From: Cydia pomonella
Taxonomy: Eukaryota > Arthropoda > Insecta > Lepidoptera > Tortricidae
NCBI RefSeq assembly: GCF_033807575.1
Contig: NC_084707.1
Location: 18,400,550-18,464,549, forward strand
Direction: 5' to 3'
DNA length: 64,000 nucleotides
The number at the start of each line of letters is the position of its first letter. The stretch's first letter is position 1. The notes under the pieces are model-generated. The model worked only from the letters and a program-made list of their open reading frames with translations. It did no database searches and was not told where the DNA came from. Shown here piece after piece: positions 22,201 to 37,200 of this stretch. The position numbers were made by a program, and so were the translations under genes.

Positions 22201-25200
22201 TTAATTTATTCTTAATTAAAAATAATAAAAATAAATTAATAATAATAAAAATTTAATTACTTAATTTTTTATTATTATTAATTTTTAAATGTTTTTTTGT
22301 AAAATTATATTATTGTAATAAGATAAGATAAGGTACATTATTAATTACTTGAAATTTCCTAATAAAATAAACCTGTTACAGGCATGGCAAAGGCCGCATT
22401 GGAAGCGATAAACGGCTGCAACCTGTTCGGAGACAAGGGCGCGTCGTGGAGCGTGGTGTATGTGGACATTGACGCACATAACCGCAATAGGAGTATATTC
22501 GAAACTATGCTGCCGAGGGAATCTAGTTCTAAGGTAAACCTACCAATGTCCATTACATTGTAGACTTAATATTCGAAAAAGCTTTTGAAATAACTGCCCA
22601 GGTCTACAAGGTATCTGTAATGATAAACTTCAACTTCAACATTTATTTATCAAATAGGCCACAAAGGCACTTTTACACGTCAACAAGGAATTTACATACA
22701 AGCAAAAAAGAGCCCATCACAACAATTAAGTTTAAAGATCGATTCTAAAAAGGTGGAATTAGTAATTAAATAAAATGCATAAATCTTTAAAATAGTTAAT
22801 AAATTTCAGGGCGTCGACGTAGCTCTCCTACCGACTATATCATTCCCAGCGTTCGCCACGCATGAAGACCATTTATTTCAACTGACCAAATCCAACATTC
22901 TCCGGCGCTTACAAGGCAAATACGGCTTCAAACGGTTCAGCCGCGACGGTTACAAATGCGTACTAGAGGACCCTACTCGTAGATACTACAATGAGGGAGA
23001 ACTCAAGGAATTTGATGGGATAGAGTCCGAGTGGCCGCTCTTTTACGTTATGATGATCATTGACGGGGTGTTTAGGACGTTACCCGATCAGGTTGAGGAG
23101 TACCAGAGGTTACTGAAGGCCAGGATATATATGGATGAGTTTGGAGGTAAATTTGATTGTCTGCTGGCTCCTACTTAAAGGGGATTTTAATAAGACGAAC
23201 AAAAAGGAAACTTAATGTTATGTAGTTAAAGTCGCAATTTCAATGATCATGTAAAATACCTAACATTGAAACAATGTCTAGAGTAGAGGGCAGTGAAAAA
23301 GCAACTGAATTTTTTAGGCTTGAAGTTTATTTTAGTTATATTTTATTTCTCAAAAACTGTTATGTTTATGTGTGTTTTAGGTATTGGTTTGAATTATTTC
23401 AGATCCCGTGATTCCGTGGTTTTATTATGTTCCTCGGGAAGGAATAGAGAACGAGCGTAACGAGCCATATTCAGTCCGTCGGATGCCAGCCAGTAAGTGT
23501 TTTTTTAAACATTTTTCTGATTAAGCGTTCCCATTACGTGGCACATATGAGTTTTGAATACGTGTCCTTGACGAAATGGTATCGAAGCGAAGCAGGATAA
23601 TCTAACATACATGTAATACTTATTAATTTCCTATCTATAGTGTGCTAAGCGTTTTGAGTCGCAACCATATGTAGATATCAATGCCATGGCGTAAACCAAA
23701 TTATTAATCACGTCATTTTTTTATAGACTCAAAACAAGTTCGCGATAGTGTCAGACCAAGCTAACTCGGCAGTGATTTTGATAGCTCGACTGTGCAAGTG
23801 TTATTTTAATCGTCAAACTTCGATGAAATTTCTACGTTTAAAATAACACTTGCACAGTCTGTGCTATAAAAAATCGCTGCCTAGTTAGCCTGGTCTGACT
23901 CTAATCAATTCCATGCTACTGACTCCTATATTTGTTAAAAAAATAAATTAAAATTCGTTGATTTGACCAAGTTCTACAATGTGTAATTCCAGACCAACCC
24001 GGCGACGACAGCAAAGGTAAAATTGTACTAGCTTTGAGAATGATCTGTGTCTTCTTTGACTTTAATCTTCTGCACATTTTACTAGTGTCTAACAATTTTT
24101 AGTTAGTGATGCAACGCTTAACAACAAATAATTTAACGATGTCTTCTTTATATAATTTAATTTTTAATTTTATAAGGAGCTCTCTTAATTCTTCTGCTTA
24201 CTGCGTCTGTAATTTTTTTTAATACCAATATACAAGCTAATCAATCAATTGACCTTAGAGTTCCTGGATTGACAAATGACGACAGTTCGGTAATAAAACG
24301 GGGAACGTGAAATTAACTCGATAAATTCTTGTGCAAACTTTTGAAAATGTGTAAGTAGAGATACTGATAGGCAAGCGACTTGATGTTTAATGCACCTCCA
24401 GTTTGTCCGCCCCACAGTTTTGAGGACCAACACTACTCTAAATAACCGGCCAAGAGCATGTCGGGCCACGCTCAGTGTAGGGTTCCGTAGTTACTCTTCC
24501 GTCACAATAAGCTAAACTGGAACTTAAAGTATAGTAAATTGTTAACCAAGGGATGAAACGGTACCTTTCACCCAAGTTAAACAAATAGGCAAATTTGCAT
24601 AATCAGTACCTAATTAAAGTAAGTCTTTTTACTATGAAGGGAAAACTTTTTGCGATAACTCAAAAACAGCTAAACTGATCATGTCCGCTATAGTTTTGTA
24701 ATGTCTTTCTTAAGCTCTACTTCTACGATTTTTTTCATATTTTTTGGACCTATGGTTCAAAAGTTAGAGGGGGGGGGACACATTTTATTTTTCTTTCGGA
24801 GCGATTATCTCCGAATATATTCACTTTATCAAAAAATGTTTCTTGAAACCAACCTTTCCAACGATACCCCACACTCTAGGGTTGAAGCGAAAAAAAAATT
24901 TCACCCCCACTACGTGTAGGGGAAGTACCCTAAAAAAAAATAATTTTTAGTTTTTATTGTACGACTTTGTTGGCTTTATTGATTTATATATCCATGCCAA
25001 ATTTCAGCTTTATAGCACTAACGACCACGGAGCAAAGCCTCGGACAGACAGACAGACAGACAGACAGACGGACATGGCGAAACTATAAGGGTTCCGTTTT
25101 ATGCCATTTGGCTACGGAACCCTAATAAAAAAGGATCGTTAGGAAAACTGAACTTTGAGTCACTTCGATAGTAATCAGCAAAATGTCGCGATAAAGCGTC

Positions 25201-28200
25201 TGATGATCAGAGGGCCTACCGCGAACCACATTCGACGTGTTTCCTCCCTGTCACTGAAGTACTTACGAATTTACAAGTGCAAAAGAGAGGCAACACGTCG
25301 AACGTGGTTCGTGGTAGGCCCTCATCACCCACGGAGACGGACGCGAACAGCTTTGCTCCCTTACAATGCGTTGTCGCATTGCTTCACAATCACTTAGGGT
25401 AGTGGGTAGAATTAATGGGGTTGGCTACTGTCAAAGGTTTGCATATAGATGGCGACAGTAAATTCCCATGTCTCTCAGTTTTGTTCTATGAGATTTGTCT
25501 TAAAGGGCATCCAGGCCATTAAATTTTTTTATAAATTCTAGGGCTTGTCAGGAAAACTTATGCTGGCGCCATCTGTAAAATACTTTGTCCGTTAAAGTAA
25601 AAATTAAACGGAAACAGATATGCTCTCTCAAAAAAAAACTTCAAGTGGCGGTCAAGTAATTTAATAGTACATTGTGTATTTAGGGCGGTAAACAAGAATT
25701 TACGAACAAATGTTAATTTTAAATAAGCCCGAAGGCGAGGGTTTAAATTATTAATACGAGTTCGTAATATTTTTTGGAGAAAAAAACAAATTTTTAAGCG
25801 AAATCATTCTTAAATACGGTGTATTTTTAAACATTCGTCCGCCATATGGTCATCTTTGACAGATAAGGCATCGAAGGCACAGAAACCTATCCTGCATTCA
25901 GCCACAATTGAAAATTGTGTAAAAATATTTTGGGTGACTATTAAATTAATCGAATTAAATATTTAGACACAATAAAACTTTTTAACAAAAAATATAACCG
26001 ACTTCAAAAATTACCAAAAGCGCCATACATGTACCTATAACATTTGAAGAGTTCCCTCGATTTCTCCAAGATCCCATCATCAGACCCCGATTTGGTGCCA
26101 ACGGGACCATCTCGGGGTTATTCCCGTTCGATTAAAAAAAAATTGAAAATTGGTTCACGATTCTCGGAGATATCGAGTAACATACATACAAAAAAAAATC
26201 AGTCGAATTGAGAACCTCCTCCTTTTTTGAAGTCGGTTAAAAAATAAATATTTATGAACGTCAGTATTTTAAAAGTAAAACTCGTTTATACCTACTTGAA
26301 AAAAACATTATGCGCAATATGCCCATGGGTGTAATGAAATATAAAAAAAAACTTTTACGCCCCATAATATAGCTCATTCCATATCAGTATGCTGAGATAC
26401 AATAATATCGTTTACGAGCAAGTGTGATGAAATACTGTGCAAGTGTGTTAATAATACAATTCAATAGGGAATATTACGCGAAGCTCTTCGTAGGGGGCGC
26501 CACTACCACAATCTATCACAATCTGATGGTCTACAGTGAAACAAGAAAATCTAAATATCGTTGTTTAACCAATCCCTCTTGCATATTCGAGCGATGAAGA
26601 GGCAGATAACTAAATTTCGATTTCCGATGCATTATTTTTGATGCATCAATGTCATATTTTATTATCTGTGAAAACTGGTAAAAAAACTGTTAATCTATGG
26701 TTTACGATAGGTGCTGCACTCTGGCGGCAGAACATTGCAGTAATGCTCCCTATCGAATAATTTGGATTCAGCGTGGTTTTTTATCATTCGCGTTTAAACT
26801 AACATTTATAAGTCTTCTTCCTCGCGTTGTCCCGGCATTTTGCCACGGCTCATGGGAGCCTGGGGTCCGCTTGACAACGAATCCCAAGATGTGGCGCAGG
26901 CACTAGTTTTTACGAAAGCGACTGCCATCTGACCTTCCAACCCAGAGGATAAACTAGGCCTTGTTGGGATTAGTCCGGTTTCCTCACGATGTTTTCCTTC
27001 ACCGAAAAGTGACTGGTAAATATCAAATGATATTTCGTACATAAATTCCGAAAAACTCATTGGTACGAGCCGGGGTTTGAACCCGCGACCGCGAATTTGG
27101 TAGCCGAATTAGATGGCGCCATTACGACGCCATATTTTTTGTGGTAACTAAGTCGTCAAACGTCAAGAACGTCGTTGAGTCCGTTCCTTTTGCCGCGCAT
27201 GCCTATTATTATTATTTTTAAGTGAAACATTGTATTTTGTGTGGCAATAAATGGTTTCTTATTCTTATTCTTATTCTTATTCTAAGAAAACTAGAATTAC
27301 CGCATAACATTCGGAGCCGTGATCTATTTTAGCTGGCAAATCCAAGGCACGATTTTTTCTTAGTCTATACTATACCCGATTTTTTCTTAGTCTAGTCTAT
27401 ACTATATATCAAGTATTTCAGTTATGTGCGAAAGGGCTGGCGAGATAAACGAAAAAAAAATAGGCTTACGGGCCTTACGCTTGATTGCTATTACTACGCT
27501 TACGCGACGCAATTTTTTTTTAGACATCAGCTTAGTACTAAACTGGTGAACTAAGATATTTTATCGTGTAGACACAGGAGGCCTGTTCCTTTGGGCGCAG
27601 TCCATGTTCGTGCTGGCGCAGCTGCTAACGGGAGGGCTGCTGCACGTGAACGAGCTGGATCCCATCCGCCGCTACCTGCCCTCCTACAACCGGCCGCGAC
27701 GCGCCGGCCGCTACTCCGCCTTCCAGGTACACGCTGCCACTGGCCCCGAGGGCACCATGCTCGTACTGGCGCAGCTCCTGACGGGTGCTGCACGTGAACA
27801 GGGCAAGGGTTGAATTGTTTACATACTGCACTTTCGGTATTTTACAAAACTAATAATAATAGCGAACTTAACCATACTTATGTCACGTCACTAAAACACA
27901 CTTAAAAACATAGACATTTTCATCATTGCCAAATTTCTAAGTGATACTTACCTTAGGGTCACGGAACGCACACTCCGAGCGTGCCCTCTCGACGCCGAAG
28001 TCGACCTGCATACATTTGATTTAACTTTTAACCAATGACATTTTCATTAAGTATTTTGTACGCTGTCTTTAAAGTAAAAAATAATAAAACTTGTTATAAT
28101 AGCATTTGTATTTCGAAAGGTCATAAGTCGTAATACGAAGAAGACAATTTAGAGTAATATAGACCTAAACACAGTTTTTATTCAAGCTTAAAATGATTTG

Positions 28201-31200
28201 TATGTTTCTTAAACAAGATATATCTTCGCACCTGTATAGGGTTGTCAAAACTGTAAAAAGTGAGTAAAATAATTATTCTGTCCGCAAACCAAAATAAAAC
28301 TTCTCATTCACGCTTACGTGGTCATGGCAAGAGTAAGAGAGACAGTGATATGACCTCGGCCCTCAGTTTGGTTTGCGGATAGCATAAACCAGTTCCACAG
28401 GATTATTACTACTTGGAAATTTCCGATTGTCACAACCCTCCAATATTTTTTATTGCATTTGAAATTTTGGTGATGTCATTTGACATTGAACCTTACTACA
28501 TATTATGACGGTAGCTTTTTATATATATAAGAAATCACTTACCCTTTTTTTACAATAGATAACTAATTAGCTAATCTTTATGGCTCTTTCTTTACTATTA
28601 AAACGACGGAAAAAAATTATACCTAGTATACTAAGATTACTTTCAGAATATAGTCAGTAAATGTGATTTTATTTTACTTTCATGCTCAAATCTCAGGCCA
28701 AGCCAGCGTTTGTAAGTATTAGGCATTTAGGCAAAAAGCATGTGATGCTCGTGTAAAAATATCATATAGCTCGTTGAGTTGTTAGAGCGACGTGCCGCAT
28801 GGTCGCCGCTGCGGAGTGATCTGTTCTAATTTTTTATCTCTTCTGTTCTTGTAAAAGTCCTTTATTTCTGACGTCTCCAAGCAAATGGTTCACTTTGTCT
28901 TTTGTCAATGAGGAATATTTTTTTGTGTACATTTGTACATTGCAATGTACATTCGATTTTTTATTTGTTTGTAATAATTATAAAATCAATATAACAAGCC
29001 TCTTATGAATCTTATTATTGGGCGTCGTGTTTCTATTTCGTTTGTGTTAAGGTGGAATAAAATGGGTTATAACTATCTATCAATCACAAACTAGCTTTGA
29101 AACCTCTCTTACACACGATGAAGTGACACCGATTGCATTTTTTCTTTATTTTTCTGCAGCAAAAATTGTTGTGTAGCTTCAGTTTTTGTAATTTTTGCAA
29201 ACGATTTGCGACAATATTAACACTATCAAGAGGCAGTACGAATAGCAGTAGCATTACGTTGCATACAAGTAAGACTTGAAGTGAAAAAATTGTAACTAGC
29301 TTGCTCTACTTGGCGGAGCCACTGCCAAGCCTCTTCATGCATATAGAATACAAAAATAAAATTACTGCTTTTGATTAATTACTTACACAAAAAAGAATCT
29401 TGTGCATATTTATAGCTTACCTAATTAAATAATCTTCTAAGAATAGTACATTGTGCAACGAGGGGGGTAAGTGAAATTTTGGATACGAGGCTGGTAATTC
29501 CCGACAGCCGCAAGCTGGAGGGAATTAAAGACCTGAGTTTGCAATATTCTTACGCCCGGAGTAAACACAATGTTTTTCATCACACTTGCGAAGAAAAAAA
29601 ACTAAATTTTAAGCGAAATAATTCTTAAATACGATGACATATCAAACATTCGTCCGCCGTTTTGTAATTTCTTGGCAGGTGAGGCATCGAAGGCACAGAC
29701 CTATTCGGCATTCAGCCGCGTTTGAAAACTATGTAAAAGTATTTGAATCGGCTATTAAATTCATCAAATTGAATAATTTCAAACATAAACAAAAATAATA
29801 AATATAAACGTCAGTATTTTAAAAGTAAAACTCATTTATGCTACTTGGTATGTATGAATAAGTGACATAATTAATAGGGCCTTTGTCCTTCAGCACACCT
29901 GCATGAAATAAGATCTTTTTCGAGCAAGTGTGATGAAAACGTTTTAAGTTTGTCTTTCTTTTGGTTCTACACATAAAAGTAATATTACAGTAACATATTT
30001 GAACAGGGCATAGCGACAGACTTGGTGGTGCAAGTGGTTTTGATTGCGGAGTCCATGCGTCTGCAGGCCATGATGGGTACTTACGGCATCCAGACCCAGA
30101 CGCCACATGAAGTTGAACCAGTCCAGGTAAAAATATTCTTGCATTGCCTACAACTAATTTACCTACTACAGTGACTCAAAGAGGACTCGCATTAGAGGCG
30201 CCTTACTAATAAGAGTCGAAGAAATAGGAACCTTATCTACAGTAGTTCCGTTTTATATTAAAGTTTCACGCCATGCGCTCATTTCATATAAGATTAGAGA
30301 TATTGATGTTGTAGTTATTTCGCAGATTTGCAGTTCAACACAATTAGTGCACGTGTACAGACAGCTGGGCGTTTGTCCTAAACTGAAGTTGACGGGCCGC
30401 CCGATCCGACCCGTTGGCTCGCTGGGAACCAGTAAGGTAACAGAGACAATAAGTATCGTGATGGTTTGTTTTTTCCAATCCCAGGCAACTTGACCATTCA
30501 TTCACCGCTAGATTTACTATAGTGCCATTCCTTACTTTCGTTCGGTTTTTAAGACCATAGATATCGGAATGCTATCCGCGAATATGACAGCCGAATAAAA
30601 TAACGCTGCACGGCGCCAAACGTTTTATTATAAATGGATTATACATATACCGTAAATTCTTGACAACCTATGATAATTAACGCATTATGTACCTACATGC
30701 ATACAGGGCCAGTTCCAGCGGCATCTAGTTCCAGTTGCCAAACTTCTTTCAATAACCTTTTGACATGCATAATGGTGTCCGAAATTACGCAAAATTTAAC
30801 CCTAATACTGTAAAACAAAATTCACAATAATTATGTGGAATATTTTTGTTTACTTGACTATCGAAACTCACTAATTACAAATAAAATAAATAAAAATCCC
30901 CGTTGTTTTGCTATTACTGTACTACGGCTCTTAACATGCAATAGTAATTAGTGAGTTTTAATGAAGGCTTAACGTCAAGTACAAAAGGTATGCCCTATTT
31001 TTGTACTGGCTACAATAATGGTTTCCGTTCCAGATCTACCGCGTGTGCGGGATGACAGTGCTATGCTACCCGCTGATATTCGAGGTGTCGGAGTTCTACC
31101 TGTACCGCGACATGGCGCTGCTCATCGACGACATCAAGACAGAGTTGCAGTTTGTTGGCAAGTGAGTTCTAATAAGCAGATACAATTGAATAAAACGACT

Positions 31201-34200
31201 CACTGATTATATTATTGAACACCGGTTATATTTTCCGACGCTATCCCCCAATATTATTTTGGACCAGCTGAGGATTTGAACTCCGTCACCCCTGGCTCGT
31301 GATCAATGTGAATCCTGAAAAAATCTTAAAAATTGTTTAAATGATTGTTTGTTATTGTGTAGATACTGGCGTCTGTCCGGGAGGCCGACGGTGTGTCTCC
31401 TGGTGCGGGAGGAGCATATGCGTGACCCGCACTTCAAGCAGATGCTGGACCTATTCGCGATGCTCAAGAAGGGCCATTGCGACGGCGTCAAGGTCCGCCT
31501 CGGGCGCCTGCAGAACCTCATCTCTAGCTCCTGCATGGGTAAGGTTCTGACATACTTTAGTCTGGTATTCTATACATACTGTCGATCGACGGTGTGTCTC
31601 CTCGCACTTCAAGCAGATGCTGGGCCTGTTTGCGATGATCAAAGGCCACTGCGAACGCATCAAGATCCGCCTCGGACGCCTGCAGAACTCATCTCTAGCT
31701 CGTGCATGGATAAAGTTCTGACAGATTTATTTTATAATTACTGATGGTTATGTAGTTTCTAGGCATCATCAAATGTTGCCTACTTGGCATATAGGCACAA
31801 TGTTAGCTGGAAAACCTAACCAGCTAAGTCTGGGCGAAGATTAGAGATATAACCGCGTGGTTTAACGTCATTATTCTCGACTCATTACAATTATTTCCAC
31901 AACCGAAGGCAATGCGAAACAATTTATATCCTATTATAGATTTAGCTCCGGTATCATCGTTCGTTTGAATAATTATCTCATGTGTAATGACTAATGAATA
32001 AAAACACGTCGTTTATAACTCAGAACACCGCAGATGCAGATGCATCGTTGACTTATAAAAATGGCGCACCTTCTTTTATAGAGCACTTGGACTTCATGAG
32101 CCAAGGCGACTTCCCATCAGAGATGTTCACTCAGTTCAGGCAGCTCGAACACGAATACATCGGTTACCAGTCCCTTACGGACGTGCCGCGGACGCTCACC
32201 TACCGCGAGGAGAACCTGTGCTACGACTCGTACAAGAACCGTTCCACTGCGGACGTCGTAGCTGCGTTACGGGGCACGGACAATATATTCGCCCAGTGCC
32301 AGCTTTGGGGTATTTTGAAAGACAGAGAAGGAGCTATGTATGAGGTAAGATCTGAGAATCCTTCACGGTGAGCCCTCTTCTACGATTCTTATAAGAACCG
32401 TTCGACTGCTGATGTAGTTACAGCGCTACGGGGTACCGAGAATCTTTTCTCCCAGTGCCAGCTTTTGAAGGACAGAAGGGGCGATGTAAGAGCAAGGTGC
32501 TCCAAGTCGTACCATACCCAGAGACACTCACATGCCTCAAAAACCTCAGCTACACAACTCTTATAATAATCTTTCAACTGCGGTTATAGTAGCTGATTTG
32601 CGATACGTGTAGAAATCGTTCGAAAGCGGGCGACCGGTCGCAGCAGATGATTTGATATACCCTTTCCATCATTTCTTTTTTGATTTATCAGAAATCCTTT
32701 TCATCCGAACCTTTATTTTCAATTCATGTGCCGTTCTCGATTATATCGTTTGTCCAGGTGAACGGCACGACCGCCCTAGACGCTTTGAAGAGCCTCTACC
32801 ACAGTGCAGGTGTCCTGCGCCACTGGCGCGCCGTGCGGTACTGCTCGTCGCTGCTCAACCACACCGTCGACTCCATCAGCCCCTTCATCACCACCGTGCT
32901 GGTCAACGGCAAGCAGGTATACAAAGTTCTAAGGCGTTGTAGGTTTCAATGAGTCAAATAAAAAGTTACAATTAGGCTTGGAAATTTCAGACCTTTGGAA
33001 GTTTGGGTAGTTTCATAAGCGACCAACGGGTCGACAGCTGATGTTTACGAGGCATCATGATAAATCGCTCTTAACCACTTTACACTTGTAAGGTCACCTA
33101 AATAGAATGATTAACAAAACTTGTACATGATCTGCGCCTCCAGGGTCCACAACATTAGAGGAAAAGTTATAGTACATTGTGCAACGAGGGGGGTAAGTAA
33201 AATTTTGCATGCGAGGTCTTTAGATGCACAACAGCTGAGTGGTGTGGTGAGTGGAGTGCATTAAAGACTCGAGCTTGCAAAATTCTTACCCGTGGAGTTA
33301 CACACAATGTTTTTCATCACTTGCGAAGAAAAAACTAAATTTTAAGCAAATAATTCTTAAATACGGTGACATTTCAAACATTGTCCGCCATATTGTCATT
33401 CATTGACAGGTAAGGCATTGAAGGCACAGACCTATCCGGCATTCAGCCAGATTGAAAATTGTGTAAAAATATTTTAAATGGCTATGAAATTAATCAAATT
33501 TTTTTTTTTACATAAACAATAAAAATAAATTATAAACGTCAGTATTTTAAAAATAAAACTCATTTATACCTACTTGGCTCGTATGAATTAGTGACACGAT
33601 TTAAAAAATGCCTTTGTCCTTCAGTATAGGGACCGTGCGCGTTGGAGGGTCTGCCATCTTATGGCCTGAATCGGAACCATAAACATGCACATGTACACGT
33701 CACGTGTTTTCTTGTGCATAGTAGGTTCTGCCATCTTGTGGGCTACATCGGAACAAAAAACATCACATTTACGCCTCGCGCCAAAAATCTGACGGCTCCT
33801 GTGCTGCCTCCTACAGTTCATGCACGCTCCCTATACCTGCATGAAATAACATCTTTTTCGAGCAAGTGTGAAGAAAAACTGATTTTTTGTAATTTATAAA
33901 TCCGTTTGGTTTCAGCTTACCGTAGGCGTGATCGGGCAGAAAGAAACTGTGTTCGATAAACCGATGACGCCGGGCGAAATTCAATCCGTTATGTACTCCA
34001 CCATTCAGCCTTATGATGTCATCGGAGCCGTACTGCAACAGGTCTCTAGTTTTTATTTTATTTCATGATCCTCGTCATCCTATGTGTAGAATTTGTATTA
34101 ATTAAAATATTTATTTATTTTTATTTCACAAAAAAGTAAAAATGGCGGACTTAATGCCTAAATATTCTGCAGTAATCTCTAATTCCCCTTTTTACCTAAA

Positions 34201-37200
34201 ACAAATATGTGATACTATTGTCGAAGTTAATAAGGTGACAATTGTTAAGGAGCAATACAAGGCTTTGTCTTCGTCTCACTGTGACGTCAAGTACGAAATG
34301 TAGTTGAACAAGTGTTGCTCATTGTGACATATCTGTTATGTTGCGACGCCAGGAAATCGTGCTGTACTGCGGCCGTCTGATCGGCACGAGCCCCGAGATG
34401 TTCCGCGGCATCCTCAAGATCCGCGTGGGCTGGGTGCTGGAGGCCATCCGCACGTACCTGCGGCTGTTCCCCGGCGAGGCCCGCGCGGGCGCGCCTCTCG
34501 AGGCTCTCTCGCCGTATCGCCTGAGGACGCTGCTGCAGAGGGTGTTGACCGTTTCCGACTGGGCCGATGAGGAGGGGTGAGTACTGAGAACTATTACTAT
34601 CATACGCAGGTATACTTAACTCCGGTTGCTACCGCCTGAGAGACGCGTGGGAGTGTCAGTTGAAGCCCTATCAATTACGGACGTTGCTGCAGAGAACGTG
34701 AATACCGCCATACGTGAGGCGGGGACGGATGAGAATGATTCATATGAATGCACATATATTCGAACCCCTTGGTTCAAATCCTGGTAAGAGCATTTATTTG
34801 TGTGATGAGGGGTGTTTTCAGAGTATTGCAGTATTTAGATAGATAGATAAATTATTTTTTAATACAGTTGATCAAAAAGTGCTACTTTACGTAGCTGTTT
34901 AGCGTGCGGAAAGTTGGATTTCGCGAACTAGTGCTTTTTACTTTTCCACTTGTTCCAATTCATGACTACTTATTGAGGAATGTTAATGTTACTTTCCTTT
35001 AAAAGTCGCAATCAACATAAAAAACCTACTGTTAATGTAAAAATAATAAACATAAGCATATTTCATATTTTATTACTTACCTCTTCATCATTATAACACG
35101 TTTATTTTTTTAATATTGAAAAACCGTTCTTAATAAGTTGTCTGAATGGAACGGAATAGCTGCCGAAATGCCTGTCAAAGCGGAGGCGTTTTATCTTACT
35201 GCAAAAATGTTTTAAGTTTCCAAAGGCAACATTCGATATTGTTTTCATACGATTTAAATATAAAATACATAAATAATCGTACAGCGCGTGTCGTTTAGAA
35301 ACAGCGCGCCAAGCGGGACGGTTTGGAAACTCAAAATCCCCTACAAAATGAGACTTAACGCAAACGTACGTCACGCTATCGAATAAATGTACACTAGGGA
35401 TACTGATGACATTTTCTTGTGAAAACTATAGGCGCATGTTAGTTGGCAACACTACATGAAATGTTTTTGGTGGGATATTATAATTCAATGTATAGTTGGC
35501 AAAATGTGTTTTCAGATTGACTCCGTTACAAAGGCGACAACTGGAAGGCTGCCTGTGCCGCGTGCCCAAGCACTTCTACATACAAGTGTGGGACATACTG
35601 CTGCGCACGCCTAAAGGGATAACTATCCATGTACGTGTCGGCAACCTCTCGTAAGATCAGACAGATCGTGAAATTCCTAGGCATATCGTGAAACGTAAAA
35701 ATCTTTGTCTCGTTCCCTGAGTCGACACGTAGCGGGACTCCTATTCTGGACGGTTTGCCCTTCGGGCATCTGAAGCAACCTGACGAACCTATTTTACCTA
35801 ATCTATTGGTTTAATATGACTACCGTCAAAACATTACACATAAATATTACGATCTGCCTGATCTTACAATCGGCCGCCGACATATGCATTCAACTTTCTT
35901 TAAATATTCACTTCGATTTTTCTTAAGAATTCCCTCTCGATTTTTGAATCCAGAGCAAAGCCTCAGTTCCATTCCATAGTATCGATTGCTAAGTGTAGTT
36001 GAAAAAACATGGCATTCAGCCTATTTTATGTTACCTAGAGCTAGTGATGGGTCTCAGGTAAGATACTCGTTACCAGTATTTTTCTATTTGGGAATATTAC
36101 CAGTAATTTATCAATCTTACCTATAATATTACCTAAAGCTAGTAACTTACGAAATCTACGATTTCTATGAGACTTGATTATTCATTTATTATTTCTATAT
36201 GAATTGGTAGTAGTGTGCCACAATTTTACAACTAAAAATAATACATAGGAAACCTATCCATGTAACCTAAGGAGTAAATTACCATTCTTACTAGTAATAT
36301 TCCCAATAATACCGAGTAACTTACCAATGTTACTGGAAATATGCCCTTGTACCAATCTAACCACCTGCGAGAATATTATGGGTAAATTTGCGGTTTTTGA
36401 GATATTCGGATATCTTTTTTTTTAATTTATTTAGAAAACAAACAGCCTTTTACAAATATATCTAAAGTAAATGAACTAAAAATAGGCCTAAAGTTTCCTA
36501 CATTAAAAACTATTACATAGAAATGTAAATTACGCAATTATAAATTACCGGTTTATTTGTGTACTACATGCAAGTAAGGTAAGAAAACATACAAAACTAT
36601 GAAAAATATGACTGGAACCAAATTGATCAATTTCTAGAAAACAAAATTTGCCGAACTTTGTTCTTGAACACGGACAAACTATGAACAAAAATATCTATAT
36701 CTATATCTTGTCCCTGCCATGCAAATTTTAAGAAAAAAAAAAACATAACATGGCACTTTTTATGGTAAATCGTTTTAAATTGTTAGGTTAGTCCCATACA
36801 CAACACAATTTTTTGTAAATAAATTCATACTCGACACTTTCACGCCAAATCGTCTGAAATTTATAGGTAACAACAACCGAGTAGTAGGGGAGCTAAGGAT
36901 ACTTAATTTGGGGTTACTCGAGCATCGTAGAGACCTATTGGATTCGTAAGATGAATGATTAAAAGGTTATAACCCTAACAATACACGGTGCTCACGAGGA
37001 ACCCGAAAGATTTTGACAATGTATTACTGATCACATTTAGAGTCTAAAATGTCATATAAACTTTTCTGGATTTCGCCTAGTTTCAGGGTTAATACCAATG
37101 TAAAAAAAAACATCTTCTTATCGTAACTTAGTGCAAAACGCCTTTTTGATCGCGATGATGCCATTATGGGGCGTAGTCTAAATATCCTTATTGATAGATG

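Noticed and set aside
27591..27831. Overlapping short ORFs around the LFLWAQS exon on both strands
   Set aside because: Shadows of a GC-rich PHKB exon and its decayed copy.
35102..35374. 90-codon minus-strand ORF in a PHKB intron
   Set aside because: No recognised motif, no splice or promoter context; length is possible by chance.
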